A stretch of 64,000 bases of DNA, taken from contig NZ_FUWM01000004.1 in NCBI RefSeq assembly GCF_900167185.1, positions 124,001 through 188,000 on the forward strand, written 5' to 3'. Position 1 is the first letter of the stretch. Each line of letters starts with the position of its first letter. The translations under genes were made by a program, and so were the position numbers. Shown piece after piece: positions 27,187 through 35,270 of the stretch. This stretch comes from Selenihalanaerobacter shriftii (GTDB lineage Bacteria > Bacillota > Halanaerobiia > Halobacteroidales > Acetohalobiaceae). The notes beneath the pieces are model-generated. The model made no database searches. It was not told the origin of the DNA and saw only the letters and a list, made by a program, of their open reading frames with translations.

Positions 27187-28578
27187 TTATTTATTTAAAA
27201 GGTCTCTACCAATAACTACTCCTGAAGCAGAAGCTTGGATTAATCCTCGAGTAATACCAGCACCATCTCCAGCTACATATAAATTTTCAACCTTGGTTTC
27301 TAAAGAATCATCAACCTTTAACCTAGAAGAATAGAACTTAACTTCTACTCCATATAATAAAGTATGACGGGAATATATACCTGGAGCAACCTTGTCTAAC
27401 GCCTCTAACATCTCTACAATGGCCGTCATATGTCGATAAGGCAATACTAAGCTTAAATCTCCTGGCGTAGCTTCTTTAAAAGTTGGCTCTACTAAACCAC
27501 GCTGTATTCTACTCTCTGTAGATCTTCGTCCACTTAAAAAATCACCTAACCTTTGGACTAAGATTCCTCCGCCTAGCAAATTAGCTAATTTAGCTATATC
27601 TTTACCATAAGTAATCGGTTCTTTAAACGGTTCAGTAAAACTTTTACTAACTAAAAGTGCAAAGTTAGTATTTTCTGTTTTTATTTCAGCATGACTATGT
27701 CCGTTAACTGTAATTAAACCGTTATTATTTTCATTTACTACTTCACCATTTGGACACATACAAAAAGTTCTAACTTTATCATCAAAAGTAGGAGTATGAT
27801 AAATGAATTTAGATTCATAAATTACATCTGTCAAGTTTTCTAAAACTGCTGCAGGCACCTCTACTCTAACACCAATATCTACAGGATTAATGGCCATATT
27901 TATATCTAACTTTTCAGCTTCTTTGCTTAACCATTCAGAGTTTTCTCTTCCTGGTGCTACTACTACTGCTCCTGCTTGAATTTGCTGTCCGTTTTTTAGC
28001 TTAACCCCTGTAGCCTTACCATTATTGACCAATAAATCAGTTACTCTAACTCCAATCTGGACTTCTACTCCATTATCTATAAGATACTCTTTCATCTTAG
28101 ATAACACTTTTCTACTATACCCCGTTCCTAAGTGTCTAATCCTAGATGGAACAAACTTCAACTCCGCTTGAATAGCTTGATGATTAATCTCATCTAAAAC
28201 TTCTGGAGAAGCTCCATATACTTTTTCTGGGGCACCAAACTTTAAATATTCTTCATCTACATAGCTAATTAACTCTGATAACCTATCTTTTCCTATATAA
28301 TCTGCTAAATTACCTCCTACATTTGTAGATAAAGTTAATTTACCATCACTAAAAGCTCCAGCTCCCCCCCAGCCACAAACAATAGAACAATTATTACAAG
28401 AGATACAATTTAAATCCTTATCTTTAGCTGGACAACTGCGTTTATCGATATCTTCTCCTTTTTCCAAAATTAAAATATCTAAATCTGCTTCTTCCTTGAT
28501 TACTTCTAAAGCAGTAAAAATCCCAGCTGGACCAGCTCCTACAATAATTAGATCATAACTTTCTAGTAAATCTGCCAT
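27187..28578 (-). CDS. FAD-dependent oxidoreductase of the COG2509 type
   Basis: A 463-residue flavoprotein. The Rossmann FAD motif (DLIIVGAGPAGIFTA) is at the N-terminus and the second FAD-contact motif (NLYVAGDGAGITRGLIQASA) near the C-terminus. Between about residues 50 and 75 lies a cysteine-rich stretch (SCPAKDKDLNCISCNNC) followed by GWGGAGAFSDGKL, a hallmark of uncharacterised COG2509 dehydrogenases; the cysteines might bind metal or an Fe-S cluster. The ATG at 28578 has GGAG 8 bases before it; the upstream in-frame GTG at 28587 overlaps that ribosome-binding site. Substrate unknown. Confidence 0.85.
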   Translation of the reverse strand: MADLLESYDLIIVGAGPAGIFTALEVIKEEADLDILILEKGEDIDKRSCPAKDKDLNCISCNNCSIVCGWGGAGAFSDGKLTLSTNVGGNLADYIGKDRLSELISYVDEEYLKFGAPEKVYGASPEVLDEINHQAIQAELKFVPSRIRHLGTGYSRKVLSKMKEYLIDNGVEVQIGVRVTDLLVNNGKATGVKLKNGQQIQAGAVVVAPGRENSEWLSKEAEKLDINMAINPVDIGVRVEVPAAVLENLTDVIYESKFIYHTPTFDDKVRTFCMCPNGEVVNENNNGLITVNGHSHAEIKTENTNFALLVSKSFTEPFKEPITYGKDIAKLANLLGGGILVQRLGDFLSGRRSTESRIQRGLVEPTFKEATPGDLSLVLPYRHMTAIVEMLEALDKVAPGIYSRHTLLYGVEVKFYSSRLKVDDSLETKVENLYVAGDGAGITRGLIQASASGVVIGRDLLNK

Positions 28579-28655
28579 CAATTCCACTCCTTTTAGTTAA
28601 ATTGATTCACTCCCTTGGCTATTATTCTAGTCAAACCTTAAAACTCCTTCATATT

Positions 28656-29327
28656 TTAAGGTTTAAATGGTGACATACTATTAGCTCTTTTAATCAACTT
28701 AACTAGATATATATATAACATTAATACAGTGATAGCAACACCGCCCATGGATATAAAATTCCCTACTACTAAAAAATCATAAATCCCATGCAGTAAAGCA
28801 ACTTGAATTAAACCAATCGAAATCAGTCTAATCTCTGAACCTCTTCCCATTTTAGCTAAACCTAAATAGTATCCCGCTATCCCCGAAAATGATGCGTGAA
28901 CTAATGTAGTTATAAATGCTCGTACAACTCCTACCTTATATCCAAATACAACTGTATAAAGCAAATTTTCAACTACTGCAAATCCTAACCCTGCACTAAT
29001 TGAATAAATAATACCATCCATTACTTCATTAAATTCTTCAGATTTATATAATCCATACCAAACAACAATAAGTTTAAAAAATTCTTCAGTTAACCCAACC
29101 ACTACAGTTGTTAATATAAATAACTTAATTAAACTAGCACTATTATTTATCTGATTAGCAAAAGGTAGTTCAATTAATCCAACAGGTATTACTGCTAAAG
29201 CTCCATACATAAATGCCTTAATAATTAATCCTACAGGCTCTGGTTCATATTTATCTTGGCGATAAAAGAAATAAACCCATAATATCCCTGGTACTAAAGA
29301 GACTAATAGTAATAAAAGAACTCTAAT
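28656..29327 (-). CDS. prsW: PrsW-family intramembrane metalloprotease, probable ATT start
   Basis: A 223-residue polytopic membrane protein. The glutamate motif TEEFFKL and two His motifs (HASFSG and HGIYDF) are the catalytic signature of PrsW-type site-1 proteases. The first ATG in frame (29210) would remove the family N-terminus, yet the frame upstream encodes LLLLLVSLVPGILWVYF followed by RQDKYEPEP, which is the conserved PrsW beginning. No ATG, GTG or TTG occurs between the previous stop and this segment; an ATT at 29327 lies 6 bases after AGAGGTGG. I therefore infer an ATT start. In Bacillus PrsW cleaves an anti-sigma factor; the target here is unknown. Confidence 0.8.
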   Translation of the reverse strand: MRVLLLLLVSLVPGILWVYFFYRQDKYEPEPVGLIIKAFMYGALAVIPVGLIELPFANQINNSASLIKLFILTTVVVGLTEEFFKLIVVWYGLYKSEEFNEVMDGIIYSISAGLGFAVVENLLYTVVFGYKVGVVRAFITTLVHASFSGIAGYYLGLAKMGRGSEIRLISIGLIQVALLHGIYDFLVVGNFISMGGVAITVLMLYIYLVKLIKRANSMSPFKP

Positions 29328-29345
29328 ATTGCTCCACCTCTCTTG

Positions 29346-29387
29346 AGATAAAAATATAACGGCAATATTGCCGTTATATTTTTATCT
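29346..29387 (-). terminator. 42-bp perfect palindrome between the beta-grasp gene and prsW
   Basis: A perfect 21-bp inverted repeat centred at 29366/29367 (half-site AGATAAAAATATAACGGCAA plus one base). It begins inside the stop codon of the beta-grasp gene and ends 18 bp before the prsW start. The arms have T-rich ends, so it probably acts as a bidirectional or attenuating terminator. Confidence 0.7.
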
Positions 29388-29676
29388 ATTCTATTTCTGA
29401 TTTTAAAGTGTCATCATTATTATCCACATGCTCCTCACTAACATCTTCAACTTTATAATCTATTCCTGATTCAAAAATCACTTGATCTCCCGAGTTTAAA
29501 GAATAATATTCTGATCGCTTAACTCCATTAACCATAATTCTTTCAGTATATTCTGGCGGTATATCTAATACTCTTTTTAAACTACCAATAGTCATATTAT
29601 CTCTTAAAATCATATCTACTGTTGTATCCTGATTTTGTACGTTAGCAAGATCATTAATTGCTAATTCAATTCTCAT
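29386..29676 (-). CDS. Small beta-grasp (ThiS/MoaD-like) protein, acidic tail
   Basis: A 96-residue protein. Residues 30-75 (TIGSLKRVLDIPPEY, MVNGVKR, LNSGDQVIFESG) have the spacing of a ThiS/MoaD-type beta-grasp fold. The C-terminal Gly-Gly needed for sulfur transfer is missing; instead there is a 20-residue acidic tail. It may be a structural or regulatory ubiquitin-like protein. It lies alone between a PilZ gene and prsW. A GAGGAGTGGATAAAT stretch precedes the ATG. Confidence 0.6.
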   Translation of the reverse strand: MRIELAINDLANVQNQDTTVDMILRDNMTIGSLKRVLDIPPEYTERIMVNGVKRSEYYSLNSGDQVIFESGIDYKVEDVSEEHVDNNDDTLKSEIE

Positions 29677-29809
29677 ATTTATCCACTCCTCTTTTATCTG
29701 CTATATCTGCTATAATAATTTTAATTAGTCTTATTATATCCAGATATCCAAAAAATATTTCAGCTATTCTTAAATAAGCATCTAAAGAGTGGAACTATAT
29801 CATATGAAA

Positions 29810-30460
29810 TTATTCGCTAACTACCAACTTTCTCCGACGATTTTTAATCTGTTGTTGCAAAACAAAATTAGAGATTTGATCCTCTACTTTACTGCTTAAT
29901 ATATCAAACTTAATCCCTATTTCATACTCATCGCCCTTTTTTAGTACTCTTACTACTTCTCCTAAAATTTCAAAATCATTTTCGTTTAATCTAAATCTCA
30001 AATCTATAACTAATTCTTCTAATAATTTAATATCTGATTTAAAACAAATTCCTCCACCACTAATATCTATCATCTGTCCATGCCCTTTCTTATCTTCTAA
30101 ATGAGTTAAATTTTCACCTTGATAACTTACTGGACTAAATTCAATCTCTGTTTGATATTCTACCCGTACAAATTGTCTTCGTTGATAATTTTGAATTTTG
30201 TTAGGTAATTTTAATTTAATTAAAGGCATCTCTACACTCACAATTTCAGTATTAAAATAATAAATTCCTTGAGCATTATCTATGTAAACCATCTGAACCA
30301 ATTTACCACTTGTTAAGTCTAAGTCATTTGATAATTGAACTATTAATCTTTCATTTTTAATTTCAAGGATTTGACATCTAATAGTATCAGATAAATCACT
30401 AAAATCAACAGCTGGTTTTCTAAAATTTAATTTTTTATTTACCAAGTGGTTGATATCCAT
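29810..30460 (-). CDS. PilZ-domain protein, YcgR/YpfA-like c-di-GMP receptor
   Basis: A 216-residue cytoplasmic protein with an N-terminal YcgR-like beta domain and a C-terminal PilZ domain. The c-di-GMP binding motif is visible as RRQFVRVEY (about 112-120) followed by DISGGGICF (about 150). Such proteins slow flagellar motors when c-di-GMP rises. I prefer the ATG at 30460, 4 bases after GGAG, over the ATG at 30472, whose upstream AAAAGG directly touches the codon. No flagellar gene is nearby in this window. Confidence 0.85.
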   Translation of the reverse strand: MDINHLVNKKLNFRKPAVDFSDLSDTIRCQILEIKNERLIVQLSNDLDLTSGKLVQMVYIDNAQGIYYFNTEIVSVEMPLIKLKLPNKIQNYQRRQFVRVEYQTEIEFSPVSYQGENLTHLEDKKGHGQMIDISGGGICFKSDIKLLEELVIDLRFRLNENDFEILGEVVRVLKKGDEYEIGIKFDILSSKVEDQISNFVLQQQIKNRRRKLVVSE

Positions 30461-30538
30461 ATGTCTCCACATCCTTTTAAGCAGATTGCCTTATTAATCA
30501 TTCTATCATAAAATTACATAATTTTCAATATATGAAAA

Positions 30539-30802
30539 TCATGCCCGCTCACCTATATTTTTATCACTCATGCTTTTTTTACTTATATTTTTATCACTTA
30601 TACTTTCTTCACTATCTTTTACTCTATCCCAAGCCGTTTCATGTAAATAATAAATCAAAATCTTAGCAATTATTTCTAACGAAGCTACTGAACCAGCTAT
30701 CTCCATTTCACCAGTCAAAAAATATACAATTGAAACAGTAGTGAATGACGCTGTAATTCGCCAAGTAATACTCTTTAACACTCTTCTTAACTTATTACTC
30801 AT
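30539..30802 (-). CDS. DUF2061 membrane protein
   Basis: An 87-residue protein with two transmembrane segments. The sequence KSITWRITASFTTVSIVYFL followed by a second helix and LHETAWDRV is the DUF2061 signature. These proteins often accompany sulfate-assimilation genes, and cysNC is the next gene upstream here. The C-terminus carries a duplicated 8-residue motif (SDKNISKKSMSDKNIGE). The exact role is unknown. Confidence 0.85.
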   Translation of the reverse strand: MSNKLRRVLKSITWRITASFTTVSIVYFLTGEMEIAGSVASLEIIAKILIYYLHETAWDRVKDSEESISDKNISKKSMSDKNIGERA

Positions 30803-30825
30803 TCCTAATTACCTCCAACTTTTAT

Positions 30826-30856
30826 CAGTTTACAGTTGACGGTTGACAGTTAATTC
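30826..30856. repeat. Dispersed repeat, CAGTTTACAGTTGAC type
   Basis: CAGTTTACAGTTGACGGTTG and its continuation are made of CAGTT/GACAG words. The complement of CAGTTTACAG occurs at 31101-31110, so two copies in opposite orientation flank the spacer before cysNC. Confidence 0.6.
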
Positions 30857-30978
30857 ATTATTGTCACTATTAACTTTCTTCTGATCTTTTATTTTCTCTT
30901 GAAATTCAATACCGTCTTCTATCAAACCTTCAATTACAAATTCTCTTAATTCAAAAACTCTTTAAACAGGTTTTTCAT
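30830..30978 (-). pseudogene. Possible remnant of a small gene with a frameshift
   Basis: From an ATG at 30978 the frame reads MKNLFKEFLN and stops. In another phase the same strand is open to the stop at 30830 and encodes FELREFVIEGLIEDGIEFQE and further charged residues, ending inside the dispersed repeat. A single frame change near TTTAAAGAG would join the two. This may be a decayed gene or chance. Confidence 0.3.
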
Positions 30979-31058
30979 CCAGCTTAAAAACCAAAGCTCC
31001 TTACAGGCAAAGCCTGACGTGAATAATTTCTGCTGTAAACCTATGATATCCTCTGCTT

Positions 31059-32972
31059 TTAATTCGGATGTCTTTTCTGGGTTTCACTGTCAACTGTTAT
31101 CTGTAAACTGTCAACTAATTTTAAAACCTTTTCTACTGATTCTGCTACTGTTAACTCTTCTGTATCTATCACTACATCTGGATCCTCTGGTTCTTCGTAC
31201 GGTGAAGAAATCCCAGTAAAATTCTCTATCTCACCTTGCTTAGCTTTCTCATACAACCCTTTCGGATCTCTTTTAACACAAACTTCTATATTAGCTTTAA
31301 CATATATCTCTATAAAATTCTCTTCTCCTATCTTCTTCTTAGCAAAGTCTCGCATACTTTTAAATGGCGAGATAAAAGAAGCCAATGTAATTAAACCAGC
31401 ATCTTTAAATAAAGTTGCTACTTCAGTTATCCTGCGAATATTCTCATCTCTATCTTCTTTAATAAATCCAAGATCAGAGTTTAATCCATATCTAATATTA
31501 TCACCGTCTAATCTATAAAGCACTTTACCTTGTTTAATTAATTCCTTTTCTACTTCTACAGCGATAGTCGATTTACCTGACCCAGAAAGCCCCGTAAACC
31601 AAACTACTAACCCCTGCTGTCCAATGTTCCTACACCTATCTTCATATGTCACTTCACCTTCATGCCAAATTATATTATTTTCTGATACCCAGTTTTCTTC
31701 ATCTTCTAAAGCATTTTGAATTATTCCTCCACCGGCTATTTCATAATTATCTATTATAACAAACCTACTGGTTTCAGCTATCTCATTGATTAAATCAAAA
31801 GCTATTGCTTTCTCTAATTTTAATATGCATTCAGCCACATCATGTCTTTCTATTTCATTCTTATCTTCATTTTGACTTAGCTTAGAAGCATCAATCACTC
31901 TTACTACTTTTTCTATTTTAGCCTTTACTTTAGTGGTTCCTAATTTCAAATAATAATCTTTCTGTTTTTTCATTGAGTTCTTGCCTAACCAGAAGAGATT
32001 TACTTTAATTCTAGAAGTAGCTTGAGGTCTAGATTGGCCAGCTAAAGTAGCTACCTCCCCTCTTGTAATATATATCTGTTCTTCTAAAGTAAATCCCGTG
32101 GCATATCCTACACTAACACTTTCCTTAGGATCTTCATTAAATGCTTCAATTGATTTCACTTTACCTCTCTTCCCTGAGGGATAAAATACAATTTCATCTC
32201 CAATCTTTATCTGTCCAGACTCTATTGTTCCAGCTATAATTCGTCGATCATCTCCACCTTTGGTAAATTTATAAATATCTTGTATAGGCATTCTAAATGG
32301 TTTATCTCCTGGAAGTTTCTCGCCATTAAAGCTATCTAAAACTTCTAATATCGTCTCTCCTTGATACCACTTTGTTCTCTTAGATAAATTTGCTATATTG
32401 TCTCCTCTCATACCACTAACAGGAATAAAAGAAATCGGTTTTATATTTATCTGATGTAAAAATTCAGTATATTCTTCTACTATTTCTTGAAATATTTGTT
32501 GATTATAGCCAACCAAATCCATCTTATTAATTAAAACAGCAACCTGTTTAATTCCTAACATAGATAACATATATCCATGTCGTCTTGAATTCTCCCTAAC
32601 ACCTTCATCGGCATCTATGACTAATAAAGAGGCTTCAGCTCTAGCAGCTCCTGTAACCATGTTTTTCAGAAATTCAATATGTCCAGGAGCATCAATAATA
32701 ATATATCTCCGCTTATCAGTCTCAAAAAAACACCTAGCTGAATCTATAGTAATTCCTTGAGACTGTTCATCTTTTAAAGCATCTAACAAAAATGCATACT
32801 CAAATGGCTTAGAATTACGTCGACAAGTCTCCTTTACTTGCTGTAATTTACCTTCTGGTAATGAATCAGTGTCGGCTAATAATCTGCCAATAATTGTACT
32901 CTTCCCATGATCTACATGACCAGCAATCACTATGCTTAAATCTTCCTTTTGCCTTTCTAACACTTTAGCCAT
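31059..32972 (-). CDS. cysNC: Bifunctional sulfate adenylyltransferase GTPase subunit / APS kinase
   Basis: A 637-residue fusion. The N-terminal part is CysN, an elongation-factor-like GTPase ([22 protein letters not shown]) that drives ATP sulfurylase with CysD. The C-terminal part is CysC ([15 protein letters not shown], then [10 protein letters not shown]), which phosphorylates APS to PAPS. The ATG at 32972 is preceded by GAGGAGAG; the TTG at 32978 is less well placed. The last residues ([16 protein letters not shown]) run into a dispersed repeat and do not look like CysC. cysD lies 205 bp upstream across a repeat-rich scar. No PAPS reductase gene is in the window. Confidence 0.93.
   Translation of the reverse strand: MAKVLERQKEDLSIVIAGHVDHGKSTIIGRLLADTDSLPEGKLQQVKETCRRNSKPFEYAFLLDALKDEQSQGITIDSARCFFETDKRRYIIIDAPGHIEFLKNMVTGAARAEASLLVIDADEGVRENSRRHGYMLSMLGIKQVAVLINKMDLVGYNQQIFQEIVEEYTEFLHQINIKPISFIPVSGMRGDNIANLSKRTKWYQGETILEVLDSFNGEKLPGDKPFRMPIQDIYKFTKGGDDRRIIAGTIESGQIKIGDEIVFYPSGKRGKVKSIEAFNEDPKESVSVGYATGFTLEEQIYITRGEVATLAGQSRPQATSRIKVNLFWLGKNSMKKQKDYYLKLGTTKVKAKIEKVVRVIDASKLSQNEDKNEIERHDVAECILKLEKAIAFDLINEIAETSRFVIIDNYEIAGGGIIQNALEDEENWVSENNIIWHEGEVTYEDRCRNIGQQGLVVWFTGLSGSGKSTIAVEVEKELIKQGKVLYRLDGDNIRYGLNSDLGFIKEDRDENIRRITEVATLFKDAGLITLASFISPFKSMRDFAKKKIGEENFIEIYVKANIEVCVKRDPKGLYEKAKQGEIENFTGISSPYEEPEDPDVVIDTEELTVAESVEKVLKLVDSLQITVDSETQKRHPN
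31083..31116. repeat. Dispersed repeat overlapping the cysNC 3' end
   Basis: CACTGTCAACTGTTATCTGT and the following CTGTAAACTGTCAACT are repeat words shared with 30826-30856. They encode the final residues of cysNC. Confidence 0.65.
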
Positions 32973-33004
32973 TAGCAACTCTCTCCTCTATTATTTTTAG
33001 TATT

Positions 33005-33060
33005 CAGTGTCAGGTAACAGTGTCAGAAATCATGATGCTGACACAGACACTGTTAACTGC
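33005..33060. repeat. Dispersed CAGTGTCAG-type repeat in the cysD-cysNC spacer
   Basis: CAGTGTCAGGTAACAGTGTC, followed by TGCTGACACAGACACTGTTA, forms an interrupted inverted repeat of the same word family seen at 3696 and 54450. Confidence 0.6.
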
Positions 33061-33066
33061 TTATTG

Positions 33067-33104
33067 TTACATGTAGCCTTCTTTACGAAGTTCTTCTAGT
33101 CCTC
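33067..33104 (-). pseudogene. Second, degenerate copy of the cysD 3' end
   Basis: This 38-bp stretch matches the last 38 bp of cysD (33178-33215) at 34 positions and encodes the same [11 protein letters not shown] plus stop. All four differences are synonymous. It is therefore best explained as the tail of a related cysD that was replaced, not as a chance repeat. Confidence 0.8.
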
Positions 33105-33130
33105 AGTCAGCCTAAAAATCGAAGCTGGCT
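33105..33130. repeat. Short dispersed stem-loop with AAAAATC loop
   Basis: Arms AGTCAGC and GCTGGCT enclose CTAAAAATCGAA. Similar elements are at 2087-2118 and, weaker, 30981-30998. Confidence 0.4.
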
Positions 33131-33177
33131 ATGGTGTAACAATATCATTTCTCTTTCATGTATTTGACTGTTTATTT

Positions 33178-34059
33178 TTACATATATCCCTCTTTACGAA
33201 GTTCTTCTAATCCTCCGCCATCCTCTTTGTCCTGTTCTCTACCTGCTCTTTCTGCTATATTAGCAAATTTACCAAACTTTAATTCTTTAACTATCTCATC
33301 TACTGTACTAGCTGTAGATTTAACAGGTTTAGTACAAGGATAGCAACCTAAAGACCTATATCTCGTTCCATCTCCTTGATCAAAGTACAATGAAACTACA
33401 GGTATTCTCTCCCGTTTAATATACTCCCAAATATCTAATTCCGTCCAATCTAATAATGGATGGATTCTGACATGAGTTTCTGGAGCAAAATCTGTTTTAT
33501 ATTGCTTCCAAAATTCAGGAGGTTGATCACCGATATCCCAATCATTATTTTGATCTCTCGGTGAAAAGTATCTTTCTTTAGAACGAGTACCTTCCTCATC
33601 AGCTCTTACTCCAACGATTACCCCAGTATAAGGTTCTTTGTTCTCATCACTTTCATACTGCCCTGTATTGTGATTCATCCTATATCTAGTCCATTTACCA
33701 TTTAAAGTATTTTTCAAACCTGCTGTCTTCAATTTTCTGCAACAATCTAATCTAGTAGTATTATCATCAGGAAAAGTCTGCTTCTTCATTAATGCCTTTT
33801 CATTTTGACCATAAATCATATCCAACTCCCATTTTCTAGCTAATCGATCCCTATGTTCAATCATTTCTGGTATTTTATAATTAGTGTCTATATGTACCAA
33901 TGGAATAGGTACATGACCAAAGAACGCTTTTCTAGCTAGCCACAATAAAACCGTACTATCCTTACCAATAGACCATAACATACATAAATTTTTAAATTCA
34001 CTGTATGCCTCTCGTAGAATATGAATACTTTTAGTTTCTAACTTATCTAAATGATCCAC
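33178..34059 (-). CDS. cysD: Sulfate adenylyltransferase subunit 2
   Basis: A 293-residue PP-loop enzyme that forms APS from ATP and sulfate with CysN. The PP-loop motif is SIGKDSTV (after LCMLW), and the [13 protein letters not shown] and [10 protein letters not shown] segments are family-typical. A GTG start at 34059 ([19 protein letters not shown]) is chosen because AAAGGAGG lies 7 bases before it and the protein then begins like other CysD proteins; the ATG at 34101 would add a Cys-rich 14-residue peptide. The 3' end is duplicated downstream. Confidence 0.95.
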   Translation of the reverse strand: MDHLDKLETKSIHILREAYSEFKNLCMLWSIGKDSTVLLWLARKAFFGHVPIPLVHIDTNYKIPEMIEHRDRLARKWELDMIYGQNEKALMKKQTFPDDNTTRLDCCRKLKTAGLKNTLNGKWTRYRMNHNTGQYESDENKEPYTGVIVGVRADEEGTRSKERYFSPRDQNNDWDIGDQPPEFWKQYKTDFAPETHVRIHPLLDWTELDIWEYIKRERIPVVSLYFDQGDGTRYRSLGCYPCTKPVKSTASTVDEIVKELKFGKFANIAERAGREQDKEDGGGLEELRKEGYM

Positions 34060-34213
34060 ATTTATACCTCCTTTACATTTTTGACACTTATAACAAGCCA
34101 CTTATAAGTATTATAATAATTCCCTTATATCATTATGTCTAAATGCGCCAATATATGATAAGATGGTATCCTCTATTATACTTATGCAGGAGAGATTAAA
34201 TTGTGAATAAAAA

Positions 34214-34243
34214 AAGCAGATTATGATTAATCATAATCTGCTT
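34214..34243 (-). terminator. Terminator after the ThiF/MoeB gene
   Basis: A perfect inverted repeat (arm AAGCAGATTATGATT) followed on the minus strand by a T run (34207-34214 on the plus strand is an A run). It lies 35 bp after the stop. Confidence 0.88.
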
Positions 34244-34277
34244 AACTAGGTAATGTTTTTAATTTTAAGTTTATTAA

Positions 34278-35063
34278 TTAATTATTTAATTCAGTAATAC
34301 TAGAATCATCACCACAAATAGGACATCTCGGATTAGCTTTAAGTTCTACTTTTCTAAACGAAGCATGTAGAGCATCATATATTAATAATTTACTGAACAG
34401 AAGCTCACCAATACCCAACAAGTATTTTATAGCCTCTGTAGCTTGTAAAGTACCAATAGTACCAGCAACTGCTCCCAATACCCCTATCTCCTTATCCGCA
34501 GAAATCCTACCTTGTTTAGAAGATTCAGGGAAAATACAACGATAACATGGCCCCTTCCCAGGAATAATCACCATAACTTGTCCTTCAAACCCCAAAACTC
34601 CTGCCTCTATTAATGGAATATTATTCGATACACACGCATCATTTATTAAATATCTACTTGCAAAATTATCAACACAATTAATCACAATATCATATCTCAT
34701 AACTAAATCTTCTACATTATCTGTCTTTAAAGAAGCCTGATAAGTAATAATATCTAAATTGGGATTTAAAGCTTTTAAACTCTTCTCAGCTGAATCAACT
34801 TTAAAACTACCTATATTACTAGTGCTATGTAGAATTTGTCTTTGTAAATTACTAAGCTCTATCTCATCAAAATCAATAATTCCAATACACCCTATCCCAA
34901 CAGCAGCCAAATAGTAAGCTACTGGTGAACCTAAACCTCCAGCCCCTACTATTAAAACACTTGATTCTTTTAATTTCTGTTGACCTTCCTGACCTATTTC
35001 ATCTAAGATAATATGTCTATCATATCTCTGTAATTCCTCACTACTAAGATCATAGTTAGACAT
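34278..35063 (-). CDS. ThiF/MoeB/HesA-family E1-like adenylyltransferase
   Basis: A 261-residue E1-like enzyme that adenylates the C-terminal Gly of a MoaD or ThiS-type protein. The nucleotide loop GAGGLGSPVAYYLA (about 39-52), the D-x-D-x-I-x-x-x-N-L-x-R-Q motif (FDEIELSNLQRQ) and two CxxC zinc pairs (CYRC and CPIC) are present; the family Cys-containing region CVDNFASR is also intact. It could be MoeB for the molybdopterin pathway, whose genes lie 6 kb away, or a sulfur-transfer enzyme for the neighbouring cys genes. It is transcribed alone. Confidence 0.85.
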   Translation of the reverse strand: MSNYDLSSEELQRYDRHIILDEIGQEGQQKLKESSVLIVGAGGLGSPVAYYLAAVGIGCIGIIDFDEIELSNLQRQILHSTSNIGSFKVDSAEKSLKALNPNLDIITYQASLKTDNVEDLVMRYDIVINCVDNFASRYLINDACVSNNIPLIEAGVLGFEGQVMVIIPGKGPCYRCIFPESSKQGRISADKEIGVLGAVAGTIGTLQATEAIKYLLGIGELLFSKLLIYDALHASFRKVELKANPRCPICGDDSSITELNN

Positions 35064-35099
35064 TATAACCCTCCTACATAAATTATTAACTCAAACTCT

Positions 35100-35122
35100 T
35101 ACTGTTAATATACTTAACAGTA
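35100..35122. promoter_or_regulatory. Candidate operator at the ThiF/MoeB promoter
   Basis: TACTGTTAA and TTAACAGTA form a perfect 9-bp dyad with a TATAC spacer, placed just downstream of the -10 box, where a bound repressor would block transcription. Confidence 0.6.
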
Positions 35123-35127
35123 AATAT

Positions 35128-35156
35128 ATTATATAATACTCATTAAAATTAACCAA
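35128..35156 (-). promoter_or_regulatory. Promoter of the ThiF/MoeB gene
   Basis: On the minus strand TTGGTT (35151-35156), 17 bases, TATAAT (35128-35133). Confidence 0.7.
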
Positions 35157-35236
35157 TACATTTTTTAAATAGATTTTTACTACTATTAACATATTATCCA
35201 CAACTTAAAAAAATATAGCTTCATTTAAATAAGAAA

Positions 35237-35260
35237 CCCCTCTTCTATTAAGAAGAGGGG
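35237..35260 (-). terminator. Terminator after metQ
   Basis: A stem of CCCCTCTTCT with AGAAGAGGGG, 10 bp beyond the metQ stop, followed by a TTTCTT run on the minus strand. Confidence 0.85.
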
Positions 35261-35270
35261 CTAAATAATT

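Noticed and set aside
34060-34101. Cys-rich N-terminal extension of CysD
   Set aside because: The extension encodes the Shine-Dalgarno AAAGGAGG; the GTG at 34059 gives the normal CysD start.
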